Part shown: positions 50,151 through 62,486 of the stretch, piece by piece
Layout of the letters: every line of letters starts with the position of its first letter
Position numbering within the stretch: position 1 is the first letter of the stretch
Source of the DNA: Serendipita indica DSM 11827
Lineage: Eukaryota; Basidiomycota; Agaricomycetes; Sebacinales; Serendipitaceae
NCBI GenBank assembly: GCA_910890315.1
Contig: CAJVGD010000011.1
Coordinates: 496,001-560,000 of the forward strand
Direction of reading: 5' to 3'
Length of the DNA: 64,000 bases
Position numbers and translations under genes: made by a program
Notes under the pieces: generated by a model
The model's database searches: none
What the model was told of the DNA's origin: nothing
What the model saw: the letters and a program-made list of their open reading frames with translations, nothing else

Positions 50151-52292
50151 GCTGCCAAGTTTATACTTCGAGGGGCTATTCATAGAATAATCGATCTATC
50201 TTCTCTCCCTTCTATTCCATAAGTTCGCTAAGGTTTGATCACATGAATAATGATATCGGTAATCCGAGCATGAGATAAGAAGGGAAATTGAATGTTCGAA
50301 TGTACGTTCCTCGAGCACCAGTCAATTAATTAGTCACCCCAACGTGTCATTGTTCTCGACGGCGGTAGAGCTTCTAATCTCATACAATTCCGGTAAGTAG
50401 TGTACAAATTCTCTATCGTATTCGTCGGCGTGCATTCAGCGAGTGTAATAAGACCATTACAGGTGGCAAGGTAAGCAGTAACGAGATCAACAACTGCCGT
50501 TGCGCGACAGAACGGTGGAACGCCAATGTAATTTGGGAAGAATATCGACGTATGGCACCTATCGCTCCCGTGCAAGTGAAAACGGTGGCACTCATCGGAA
50601 TTCTAACTTCCCCTAAGATCTACTAAAAATAGCTCTCTCTCATAGTAAGACATGGGGGGTTTCATATCTTGAACTTCTACTCTCCCTTCTACTCTCCCCA
50701 TCCACACAGTGCGCGGTACAACCCAAGTTATACCTACGTAGATGTTCACCATATTTATCCTTGCAAGTACATTTATGGATAGAGACATCCTCTTCCCGAA
50801 GGCTACCGAGAAGCAACACTACGCTTAATTACTTTAATAGATCAAAGAAAGAATAATCACTACTCAAGGAGTAATTTGCGGTCGAAATTTGATTTCTCCG
50901 CGGAGTAGCGTTCTGGCCAAACATGAGACGTGTAGTCCAGGACCGACGGAAGGGCTCCCGTTCGGATCCCAAATCGCGAACCGCCCTCTGAGCGCCTTGC
51001 GCAGCACCGGGACTGTCGTAATACACTTGGAACATAAGGGCACGTGTCGAATTTTTTTAATTGATCAACACCTTTTTCCAGACCACTTTGAGAGGCAAGA
51101 CGCTGCTCTGCCTATGGGCAGCGTAAGGTACATACAAGGCAAATTTATCGCCTATGCACCCTTATATTATCTATTCGATTTAAAACCCTTGTGATCTTTC
51201 TGAGTGCATCGCTGAGGCTTATATGGAGTGACAAAGGGTGGTTGGCTGGGTGGAGTAGTGGGCGGATGTCAGAGTATCCGCGTCGAATCGCTGTCGAATC
51301 TAACTATAACCATGATAATATTCTATCTATTATGGCTCCGTACGGTAGCGACAGGACCTCGGGCCATACACAGCGGCTTGTCAGCTTCTCGACGCCGCGC
51401 AGCTGGGTCACAATATCAAGATTTATAGACCGAATAGAACTCACTACACTTTATAATTGGATTTAAGTGTCTATGGGGCACTCCCTTTAGGTCAATGGAA
51501 ACAATGGGAACAAAAATGTATGACCGAATAGGGAAAGCAACTTAAAGCCTTCGAGCAATCCGAGAGCCATCGTGGTCCATAAGCGGTATACGAGGATAGT
51601 CAGATCCCGAAACGCTCAAGATGCCCGCTCTTGGTCGAAAAGAAAAAACAAGTAATTAAATTTGACTAGGCCTTTATGTTCAAGCGACATATATGCAACA
51701 GTCCTGGCGCTGTGCAAGGCGCCTTGAAGGCGATTCGCCTTTGGGATCCAAACGGGAGCCCTTCCGTCGGTCCCGGACCACAGGTCTCACGTTTGACCAG
51801 GACGCTACTCCGTGCAGAAATTAATTGTCCAGCCGAAAGGACTCCTTGGACGAGTGATTTTTTCTTTTGATCTATTAAAAATGATTAGCCGTAGTTTTGC
51901 TTCTCGGTAGCCCTTGGGAAGAAGATAGCTCTCCCACCGGCTCGAAATACTCTTTCAAGAATGCATTTGTGCAGGTATACCGCAACTGTATTGAGGGCCC
52001 AGCAACGGCACTCCCGACGTGCTAATTTTGCCACGATGGTGCATTTCGAAGATTTCCTATTCTCTTGAGAGAGCCATACTTGTTCACGTGTAAGCAATTT
52101 CGTTATAGACCAGAGGTTATAGTTTTTGACTTTTCTATCTCTAAGTACATGATAAACTAACAAGGGTTCATAAAGTTTAATGGACAGTACAAGTGAGACG
52201 ATGAGTGAGTATAACAGGATGGGACATGAACAATGATCCAAGACGGAAATGCAAGTGGGCAGAGCCCGAGTAGTATGGGTATGGGATGAGTT
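50151..52292. other. Intergenic region between copy B and a membrane-protein gene
   Basis: About 2.1 kb without a supported gene. It contains the long inverted repeat listed separately and AT-rich flanks. Open frames within it are short and overlap the repeat arms. Confidence 0.6.
50826..51888. repeat. Long imperfect inverted repeat (possible DNA element)
   Basis: The arm at about 50826-51040, read on minus, matches the arm at about 51670-51888 read on plus over roughly 200 nt with scattered differences. Shared blocks include cgggagcccttccgtcggtc, gcgcaaggcg/gtgcaaggcg and the outer end tttgatctattaaa. The outer ends begin near cttaattactttaatagatc (left) and, reversed, ggctaatcatttttaatagatc (right). 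The 0.6 kb between the arms shows no transposase-like frame. It fits a non-autonomous DNA element with long terminal inverted repeats, or two old copies of a repeat inserted in opposite directions. No clear target duplication was seen. Confidence 0.6.
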
Positions 52293-53179
52293 TTACGACG
52301 CAGTGGATGAGGAAAGGACAGAGATCGTCGAGATGCCCAGGGTCAATTCGGGAAGCTCTCCGTGGCAGAGATGATCGGTCCACCGCGACTCTGCAAGTGA
52401 GATGGCGTCCGACTCGCAACTGCCTTCTGACGAGCTGTGTGAGAGGGAGACTGAACTTGGCGAGCTGCGAAGGCGAAGTGATGCGGCTGTATTTGGTCGC
52501 GGCATTGGCATTGCGATGAGGAATCCAGCGTTGAGGAGCTGGATGTCGTGTATTTGTGGTCTCTGGGGTTCGTCGGTCGATGCTAGCTTTTCGTCGAGAG
52601 AGGTGGTAGAGTGCGATGAGAGCGCCGTCCTATCTGCCGAAGAAAGCTTTTCGGTATCCTCGCGTAGAAGGGTCTTCTCATCTGCTTTGGCAAGGGAGAA
52701 GGGCTATAGACTGTGTGAATATAGTGTATCAACAATACTGAAGGCCGACCCACCTGAATGACCTCGAGCAGCGCTTCCGTAGAGAGGCTGATTGGAAGTG
52801 GGCCATCTCCAATCCACGCACTGGCCAGTTTCGGTTTCTTGCCATGATGTTTGTGCTTCTTCCGTCTCTGAGCGTCATTTGGCAAAGCCTCTTGCTCTGC
52901 CATTGTCGTCGCCCTGAGACGTCGTCGCTGATTTGCCGTCTTCGTCGTCGAATGTAGAGGTATAGGATTCCAAAGAATGCGATAATAAGTAGGACTAGGA
53001 CCGTAATGAGGATGGCGTAGATGTATCTCCAAAGGATGTAAGCTCAAGGTCATGAGATAGGTTAGACATAGAACATACGTAAAGTTTTTGTGTATTGCTT
53101 CGTCGATGAATAGTTGTGAGTCCTGGTTGTTCTGCATTTGCCCCTGCGGCGAGAATTGTGTGGTAGTACTTTGGGACAT
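52293..53179 (-). CDS. Single-pass membrane protein with Ser-rich tail, unknown
   Basis: ATG 53179 opens MSQSTTTQFSPQGQMQNNQD. A 52-nt intron (53078-53027) leads into a strong membrane segment (ILITVLVLLIIAFFGILYLY) followed by IRRRRR, a typical stop-transfer with cytosolic side after it. A later part, MAEQEALPNDAQRRKKHKHH, then ASAWIGDGPLPISLSTEALL, continues in a different frame, through an intron 52753-52704 (gtgggt...ctatag) and a Ser-rich tail (SSPSSVSLSHSSSEGSCESD) to a stop at 52293. The three exons sum to 785 nt, one base off a whole number of codons, so a single-base error or real shift lies inside exon 2 (about 52900-52950). An alternative intron there would remove the membrane segment. 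Unknown family. Confidence 0.5.
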
Positions 53180-53905
53180 GGTCGTAAAGGAGTTCCCAGG
53201 CAATAGAATAGACGTCCGAGGTGTCCGCTCTTAGCCTCTGTCTGCTTGCCGCTCGCAATCCCAAGTCCAAAGGTGTCGCTGTGAGATGGGCGTCGTTTGT
53301 CGCCAACTGACGAGTAAGAGGGGAAACAGAGCGACGAGGAGAGTTCCAAGTTGAACAGAAGGCCAAATAGCTCCCCCAACGCAGCGACGGTCGAGGATAA
53401 CCCCTTCCGTTTTGGGAATCGACGCGGCCACAAAGCAAGCGTACCTTTGACTCTCTGCGGCCCCTCCAATAAATTCCTATAATTACCAGACTATCTTTTC
53501 ATTCAGGAAAACTTCATTTGGGTGAAATTTACAACAGAATCTGGGCATTACACTTGTCACCTTAGTCGCCGATGCCTACAAGGCCGTCATAAATCAGCTC
53601 AATCTTATTTTTGCTTGTATTTTGATCACAAATACCAATAATGTAGCTGCCGCACAACTCCCAGAGCTGCAAGTTTGATACCGGTTTCACGGCTTCTCAA
53701 GTCTAATTCATCTGCGTCAGCTGATATAGATTCGTGGAGTTCTTGAGTGGACTATCAGATATGGAGCCTGACAATCTCTCGCAAACTTGCGCCGTACTTC
53801 GCTTTGCCAGCCTCCATCTCTGACCGAGCCACATCTGCGAGATTACGAGGCAAGTCTCTACCCGTCAGTCTTTCGTAAATCTGATCCTTCTATCTCGATA
53901 CAGTC
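53180..53905. other. Intergenic region, divergent promoters
   Basis: This lies between the minus-strand membrane-protein gene and copy C on plus, so it should carry both promoters. Minus frames at 53469-53200 are open (for example TSDVYSIAWELLYDHV) but overlap each other without an ATG-led, domain-bearing reading. No gene is supported. Confidence 0.45.
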
Positions 53906-56900
53906 ATGCATCCACATGAAGACGATCCTCCTCACGACGAGGACGAAGACATGTTCTCCGTCCATTCCGAATACGAAACCCCAACACTCCAAACACCCAT
54001 GAAGTCTGTTGAATCAGTGGACAAACTAGGGACCACAAGCATCAAGGGATCCGTCGTCTCAAAACTCAGCGGACTCCCGGGACGCAAGGACACAATGGAC
54101 CTCTTGGACCGCATCGATGGCATGTATCGTCTCCTCGATCTGGTGAAAGATTGGAGTGTTGGTGGTGCCGTGGACAAGGTTATCATTGCACAAGACTCTC
54201 TGTCCCAGTTTGCCAATCGCGTCCATCCCGCTTCGTATGTTTCGTTGACAAAGGTAATGTACTTCTTTGATTCAGGACATTTTGGACGTGGATTATAGGT
54301 CAACTTTCATGCGCTTGATAAACATCGGATTCGCCCACGAGGTGTATATGGATCCATCCCCGCTATTGCAGATTTCTTGCTCAAATTAGACTGTATTGAC
54401 GAAGAAACGTGCGTCAGACTGTTATCACCTGCGTGCCTCGACTCACAATAGATGCAGACGCGATCTGTTGGTTGCTCCTAGAGACGAAAGCTCTGGAGTC
54501 ACCAGACCCACCTTGCGTCCTGGGATCTACATCATCGACGTCACGACTACAATCGAGCCTGACCTCTACTATCTTGTATTCTGGCCAGACGATACGACTT
54601 GGGATGACGATGCAACAGGCTCTCGTAACCGAGTCACTTTCATGAGGTGATATTGCGTAACTAGTATCGGGAGAATGAATTAACGAATTTCTCAAGATAT
54701 CTGACCAAACTGTGTGATCAGCTCGTCTGTCTCATCTCAGACGAGCATTCAAAGAAGTTGGTCTGGCAAGACGACGACGCTTATGGTCTCGAGGAAGACA
54801 ATCTAGATGTAGCCGACAAAGATCTTCTCGATCGTCTCTTTACTTTCTCTGTCAAGCAGATGAACGACGAGGAGGAGAATGCCATTCCAAAGGAAGGTTT
54901 TACAGTGAGTATCATCCTACCTTTGGTCAAGTAACTCAGAGCCTCTTAGCTTCAGGATCGCATCATCTCCGTGCCATCTAAGCCACCGAGAGGATATCCT
55001 CCCGCTTATGATCTCGACGCCTTGCAGCCACAGCTGGTGGTTGGAGATCTTACTCAGGCAATTATGAGCGTGGAATACATACCCGAGGAGCTTCAGGAAG
55101 AGACTATCGATTGGTCTTTCAAGCGCTCCGTCATGGAAGAAAAGCTAAAGTGAGTGTGCGTCGGGTAGGCGATTGAGCGCTGACATGACGATCAAAGGAA
55201 AAGGAACGCTCCGAGAATCGAGTTGGATGGCCGGATTGACAAGGAAAGCTTACAGTTTCTCCTAGAACTCAATCTGGGCTCCCGCTGTGGTGATCTCGAG
55301 ACGCGCTTTCGCGACATGCGACAACGAACAGAGGTTGCTCGTGAGCGCGACTATAGGCAGAAACTCGAGAGCGATAGAATGCGGATGCAAAATACGCTTC
55401 AGAGACTCGAAGAAGCATTCCCCTTTTGGCTCATCAAACGAGCTGTTGAATACTATGAGTGAGTCGTGCTTTGCTTCTTTGATACCTTTTGACTCGTCCC
55501 CTAGTTCGGTCTCTGAAGAGGCGTTGATCATATTACTCTTTGGAAACCAGGACAAAATCATCCTCGCAGAAGAGGTATTCCGTTCTGTTCAATATGGTGC
55601 GCAAGTTCTTCGTGACTGCCTGACCATCTAAGGTGTGCGATAGTCGACAGCTTTTTCGAGAAGAATCCAACTACGCAAAAGAAGATTGTGACACCTCTGA
55701 GGATGAGTTTGGATTCTCTAGAGACGGGGTACTTTGGCCGTTATAATACGCTCAAACATCAATTCCGCCGTGTCTACCAAGCAATCGAACTCACACCCGT
55801 GCTCAAGGATACTCAGATCCAGTCTCTAGTCGACATCATTACATACAAGCATGGTTTCGACGGGGAATTCGCTAGGAGATATCCGTCCATTCCTGGCGAA
55901 ACTATCGCCGCTCGTCTTAAGCGGTTGGCGGGATACGGCGACGCTGGACGACCCGCGCTGACAGCGCCGTTGAAACCGATGAGCGACATTCAATTCGTAA
56001 AAGAGATTAATCTAGTTGCATCCCAGCATCCCGTATATCGCGATGCATGCAACGAGATTATGAAGGAAGTCGTAACAGCGCTCGCAAAGAAAATCAATGA
56101 CCTCCGGGATACTTCCATGAAGAGTGTTCGCGATCAAATGAACCAATATATCATCAACTCCACAAACAAGATATTCAATGAACGGAAGAAAATCGAGGAA
56201 GAAAGCGCATGGATTATTCTCCGCAAAGAGCTTCAGTCGGCACTCGACCTAGAGTCAGATACCTCCAAGTACGTCTGCTCATGTTCCGGAGCACCCTTGC
56301 TAACACGTATGTAATCCAGGGTGTACCTCATGATTCGGAGTGTAAAAAGGGAAACTCCGAGCGCTTGGGAGATCCGCACATCGGGTGAGCGTGTTCCTCA
56401 TCCGCCAAAACTCTGTGATGACCTCTATCCAGACAAATTCAACTTGAAGGGGACCTTGACGCAGCCAAATAACTGGGGATTCCGTTACTCTCTACATCAG
56501 CTACAGATCAAGGCAGAAGATATTCAAAGCGTAACGACAGATGCAACTCATGTGTGTCAACCGTCTCTTCAGCGTGCCCCGTCGACAAGCTTTATCCTTC
56601 AGGATCCAAGATCGTTGCGGTAAGGACACTACTATGATCCAGAACGAATTCCTGCTTATTAATTATAGCTTTGCTCGTCTCGTAGGACAAGAAGGTTGTC
56701 TTATTGTCATTGAGGACGATGTCTCGCTCAAAATTTTCTTCGATACCTTGAGTGTAATTGGCGCAAGTATCTCGAATGATAAGCACAAGAAGCGATTCTT
56801 GTTTGAGAGGGTTGGGAAGAATCATACGTTTGCTGTAGACGAAACCAAGAGGCTTTTCGCGATGGTGGCCGTTCACCCGGTGCGCACTTTCCTTGCCCCA

Positions 56901-59900
56901 AAGATCAGTCGGTTGACTTTTCTTGTAGGATGCGGTCAAGGTGCATGTCTATAGCTACGACCAGGATCACCGAACTCTCAATGCGAAAGGAACCGCCATC
57001 GACATTGTCAAGTGGTATCCTCGAGGGCCTCCAGATCTCCATGGGCTCGTGTTTGTCCCTGGAACAGAAGAACTGCTCCTTATCGAGCAGTCTGGACAGT
57101 GTCGCCTTTTCTATCTCCCCACAGAAACTTTTCGGTATGTTGTAGTATACCGGCCTCTCGTTTCTTACCCATGTGATTAGACCTGCGTCATTGACTCTCA
57201 TGTCTCCCCCTCTATTCGCGTCAATGTCATCCGACGGCTCTGGTTTCTTCGTCCTAGATACTAGCGAGGGCCGGTCACCGCGACTGCGCTTCTTCCATTG
57301 GGCGTCGTTTGGGACGACCAACGGGATCGATATTCCTTTGCCACAGGAGGTCACAACTCAAGCATGTATGGCCGTCTCTTCCCTTGGGCACAAGAACTCC
57401 AACCATGTCCTCTTCCTCCGGCCAGAGCGAAATACCTGCTTCTCGGTCGCTGTCAAGATCACCCGACTTTCGACAGAGTTCGAGTTTACTGCAAACGATA
57501 CACGAAGTGGACAGGCCACAATGGCTGGGAAAACAGTCAACAATTCGCTGATCGACTGCCATGCAGAAGTGTGGACGCGCTTTCCCATACACGCCTCGAT
57601 TCGTCGAGAAGCCAACTCAAATGCGCATTTCGCTCCGCATTCGATTCTCTTCGTGTCATCAGTAGCCTCTTCGCAGCATTTTGACGACTACTTCGCGACA
57701 AAGGTGGCTGAATTCGAACATAAAACGCGGAAGCCCACACGACGCACCCTGAGCCAAATTCAAGTCTCAGCCACCACACAATGGGACCCAAAGTCCGATA
57801 AAGGAGAGAGTTTCTCAGTGTTTGATGTCGGAGATTGGTTGGTTGGACTACTTTGTCTGATCCCCATTCACCTTGCAATCACTCGGTCGAATCGGTTCGT
57901 GCCGCTCAAGGATGGTGTGACCTCGCCCGCATACGAACAGTCTCTGCTTGGTGCCAACGTCAGCGAGATTGCGGAGTCGTACGTGGCCGCTTTGTCCAGC
58001 TGATAATTCTCATGTTGCTCGGCAGGATCACATTCGGATGGTACGAATCCATCTTCAACTCTTACCTCGCAGCCAGGGTAGGTCTTGGCCATCGTGTCTG
58101 TGTAAAGCTCAATCTTTTGCAGCCGGTGAAGGTTGTCACTTCTATGGGTAGGATGCTGTCAATGAATACTTATGGTGGCTGATTCTCTATAGGTGAGCAA
58201 TCAGTCGGCAAAAGCTATGCACTCAATCACTTCGTCGACACTTCCTTCGCGTGCGTATAAGAATATGAGCCGGTATACACGCTTACAAGAGCCTAGAGGC
58301 TCTGCTATGCGATGTACCGAGGGTGTTTGGCTTTCAGCTACCGTGACTCGTGACACGATCTATGTTGCTCTAGACTTTGAAGGTGTGGGCATCTCTGTGA
58401 TAGTTTATTGGGTGACTGAAGTTTTCGTAGGCGTACACTCAATCGAACGGAGTGCCCAAGAAGGTGAGTAACCAACTCATCCGACAGCAAAAATCTGATG
58501 ATCTTCAGACACTTTGCTCGTACTTCTAAACACCGCAATCTCCAACTTTGTAAGTCCCCGTTTCTTCGTTTCCGTACCATCTAATCCTGCTACTAGGTAC
58601 TCTTCAGGAACAATTTTGCGCTTTCGCGCGACATTACAGAGCTCTTCACGGTGCGCCCCTATTCAATGGTCTAATATGTAGCAGTTTTTTATACCACGCA
58701 GAGTTTCCAGTCCTGCACAACCATTCTAGACCCGTCTTCAAACCCTGGGCTTTTCCAATCCAGCCTAATTATCATTGTCAAGGTGTGTAGGTCATTATTA
58801 GGCGAATCAAGTCTCATCTGTTATAGGATGTGATCTCGTCTGATGCCAAAGAGATCAAAAATGAGTTTACACAGAAGTTTGCACGGATCGTTCAGCAAGA
58901 GCGCGGACAAAACTTCATTACAAAGCTTCACAAGGGGCAGCTAGATATTATACCGTGGCCCGTGATTGAGTCGGCTCAGTTCTATGGCCTCTTCGACGTG
59001 CTCAGAGACCGTCTCGTAAGGCGTCCTACCACTCACAAACACGCGGTTTTGTTTGTCGATGTTCTCAAGACTCTGATGGCGAAGTTGAAGGTATGCACTC
59101 TTCCTCCGCTGTTGCCTTTATCGATCGTCTTTTAGGCAAATGATTGGGGTGCACTGGACCGTAAGTAGCTTCCGTTGTAGGGTAACGATTCTTGACTTCT
59201 TGTAGAAAACCTTATCCTTCAACGCGTGGAATACCTCTCCTCTATGTTGGCCACAGCTCTCGCCTTTGGTACTTGTGATCCAGGCATTGGGGAGCCTCTG
59301 AAGGTGATACTCTTTTGAGTATATTCACATCTTCTGATATACCCTAGAACTGTGACACGGACGAGATAATTGATGACGCGCCCACTGAGGACATTTTCTA
59401 TATCCCCTCAGCTGTTCACCCCGACACAGGGGAACCTCTCAGCCCGACGCTGTGCCTGACAAACCTTCGCAGAGGCTGGGCAGATCGGTTTAATAGATTC
59501 GACATGGAAGAGGATGACTTCCTGAGGGACTACAACATACACTTGCAATCCCGCGCCGACATTCGCATCGAATCTGTCCGAAACTGGCTCCTTCAAAACG
59601 TCCGGCGCTTCGGCGAAAGATCAGAGATCACTTCTCTGCTCAGGAGATTTGAAGGGATGGCCAAAGAACTGAAGGCAGCCATCGTTCTATGCGAGATCTC
59701 GTGTGCCGAGTGTCGTCTACTTTGTCTGGAGCCCAAGTACCATACAGGTCGCCACGATTGCAAGACCTCCCATCGTTGCCATCGAGTTTGCGCTTTTGCA
59801 GAGCAACATGCGGATGAAATCCCGCAGTGTGATATGCCTGCAGGACACCCAGGAAAGCACTTGTAGGTGGCACTTTGAAATTCTATAGTGTACGCTGATC

Positions 59901-62374
59901 CCCGTTCTAGGTGCACCTCGCTTCCTCACTTATGTGGTGCGCCTTGCTACCTGAGTGATCGGGACGGTTGTATGAAAACCTGCGTCAAGGTGGGTCAGTC
60001 ACGTGGGTGTAGGTTTCATTTTTCTCATCGACTCAGCCTGGAGATCACGAGGGCGACGAACATCTCTGTCCAGCTCCTGTTCATGCCTGTGGAGAACCTT
60101 GTGACCTCATTCTCGAAGATGGCACGCCACTCTGCGATCGTAGTTGCGTGATAGACTTGTCAGTATGCTGTTCTGAGAGGCGCATTACTAATGACTTAAA
60201 CAGCCGCCGTGAACATGACCGACATTGCTGCGAGCGAGTCTCAGACTGCCCTCAGAAATGCCAAATGAAGTGCGGTGTGCGGTGTGCGGCAGGTGATCAC
60301 TTCCATTCTCTGGAAAAGGATGCCGTCCACTTGTGCGGGTAAGCAATTTCTTTTGGTGGAAAGTCGCATCTGTCTCTGAGATTGAGCTGCTATTAGCCAG
60401 GAGCATGTTTGCCCTCATGACTGCGAAGACGATGGAATATGCGAGATTGCCACCAAACCTCAGAAAGTCGAGTCGGTCTTTGTTGGTAAAAAGGACACCT
60501 TCAATACACCAAGGTAATATCTGTCTCAACTAATACTTGTACACTCACGTCTGGTCAGTATACCCAAGAAGCAAGAAAGCAAAAGTGCTGTATACTCATC
60601 GAGCCGGACAAGCTCAGCCATCCCGGTCGACATGTCCATTCTACAGATCCCAAATCGTTTCATTACTGCGAAAAACAATGCGATGGGTGTGGATATTACT
60701 GTGTGCTGCCGCTGCGTCACCCTCAGAAGGATCACGAGACTGCCCACGGCTCGATGGAGCAAACGGAATGGCTCGTTGATGGAGACGATACTGCTGCAAT
60801 CACGCTCGATGGTCGCCGGTTCGCCAGTGGAGACAGCGGAGCACCGATGCTCTGCTCACTTTTCTGCAAATCCATGGGTCGCCATGTCCATATCTCACCA
60901 TGTCGTGCGGATATCGAAGATGACGGGTGCCGAGAGGAAGGTGTGGAGCACATCCCAAGCGCTCCAGGGACGAAGCAATACGACTGGATCACACACCGTC
61001 TGTTTTGGCAACGAAGTGGCAAGTTATCTCTGCTGTACATGGCATTGCTAACATTAAATCAGGATTCAAGGGTTGGTATAATGGACTTTCGCACGATTAC
61101 ATTGCTCAACAATGATAGATCCATACACAAATACGGAACAGGCAGAGTTTGATCTATGGTGAGTATGTGATTTGCATCTGTCTCTCTCAAATTCACCCCT
61201 TTTAGTGACCGTAGATGCCCTGGTAGGTTTGAGATTCAAGGGGAACATCTCTTACCGTGGTCCAGGCGAGGAGCACGATCCTACAATCAACCCAGGAGCT
61301 GGACCATCCATGTGTATGCTCCCTCTCTTCCATCCACCGGCGTCTGAGGAAAGAGCACCCGTGCATGGACATGTCTCTCCCGACGGACATGTCTACGAAT
61401 GCAAGAATCCAGCAGCGCTCCGACGCAGCTTCCACATGTGAGCGGCGCTCTTGAATGTTGTGCGCAATCATTGACGAGTTGTAGCTACTTTGCGATTGAC
61501 CGCTCCGGCTCGATGCGTCTGACAGATTGTCGGCCATTGCCCAACACCCCTGCGTCTCGACGCATTGTTCAAAATGCGGATAATCGATTTGGTGCCGCGC
61601 TTTCGTCGATCTATGGATTTTGGTTGGCACGTGAAGGTGCGCAACGTGGGTCAGGAACTGCTGGCGTTCACAAGGATGCCTACACGGTGATCGCATTTGA
61701 CCATGAGACGGAGGTACGCTGCCACTTGGATGAGATTCAGGTGTCTAATACGTACAGGTGGTCTACTCGAATGACGTTGGGAGCACTGCAGATCAATTAC
61801 TTGATCGTCTGCCCAGAGATGCTACGGAGGATGGTGGTACAAACTTTACCGACACCTTGCGATTGCTCCAGCGAGAGTTGGAGAATACTGGAGCATCAGA
61901 GCGGTAGGTTGAACGTACTTACATGTAGGCGATATTGACCGTCCCTAAGATACCCCGTTGTGATTTTCCTTAGTGATGGAGAATGCAGGTTTGAGGAGGA
62001 GGCAGCCTACGATTTGTTCAGAGCAGCCGTCCGACTTGGGTACGCCTTCTCGTCTTTGGATTGAGGATGCGTACTAATCTCGGTTGCAGGAAGCCTCTAG
62101 CTTTCCATGCAGTCGGGTTTTCGGAGGAGAGCGTGGGATCTGTTCACCTGGAGCGAATGACGCAGATTGCAACAGAGATCTACGATTCGGCTCCACCTGA
62201 CCCACTTTTGCCGGCCGGTGTGAACCCTTGTTCATTCCATAGTGCCTTGGACACAGTATGTGTACTATACCCTAGAAAGCCACATTTAACCCCTCTCAGG
62301 TTCAACTCGCGAATACTTACTTGTCCATTGCAGAATCGCTTGGGAACCCACGGGCCGCGCTTCGACGGATCTAA
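53906..62374 (+). CDS. Giant GBP/VLIG-like GTPase-vWA protein, copy C
   Basis: ATG 53906 (MHPHEDDPPHDEDEDMFSV). Same build as copy B. Parts: LDRIDGMYRLLDLVKD (about 54105-54150); VNFHALDKHRIRPRGVYGS (54300-54355); RPGIYIIDVTTTIEPDLYYL (about 54515-54580); YLTKLCDQLVCLISDEHS (54697-54755); helical 54960-56270; propeller-like 56320-57990 (LVFVPGTEELLLIEQSG, LLCLIPIHLAITRSNRF); GTPase with GEQSVGKS (58193-58216), MRCTEGVWLS (58308), LDFEGVHSIERS (58372-58455), FALSRDITELF (about 58616-58650); helical LHKGQLDIIPWPVIES (58927); Cys/His-rich 59690-61440; vWA with IDRSGSM (61495-61515), GGTNFTDTLR and FLSDGE (61965-61983); last exon ends NPRAALRRI, stop 62372-62374. The intron inside the P-loop is at the same place as in A and B. 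Closer to B than to A. No break evident in the parts followed. Confidence 0.78.
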
Positions 62375-62486
62375 CGGCTTAGTAATGCATATGTACTCCA
62401 CGAGGTATACAACTGCTATTCCTGGATGAGAACACTCTGACGCAATACGAATCGATTCTTACCTTCCCCCCTCTGAGCCCTTCAGC

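Noticed and set aside
50826-51888. Calling the inverted repeat an LTR-type element
   Set aside because: The arms are inverted rather than direct and no element-type coding sequence is present between them.
53200-53469. Minus-strand frame with TSDVYSIAWELLYDHV resembling a kinase subdomain
   Set aside because: The string is short, has no ATG-led exon, overlaps other open frames and lacks any other kinase motif nearby.
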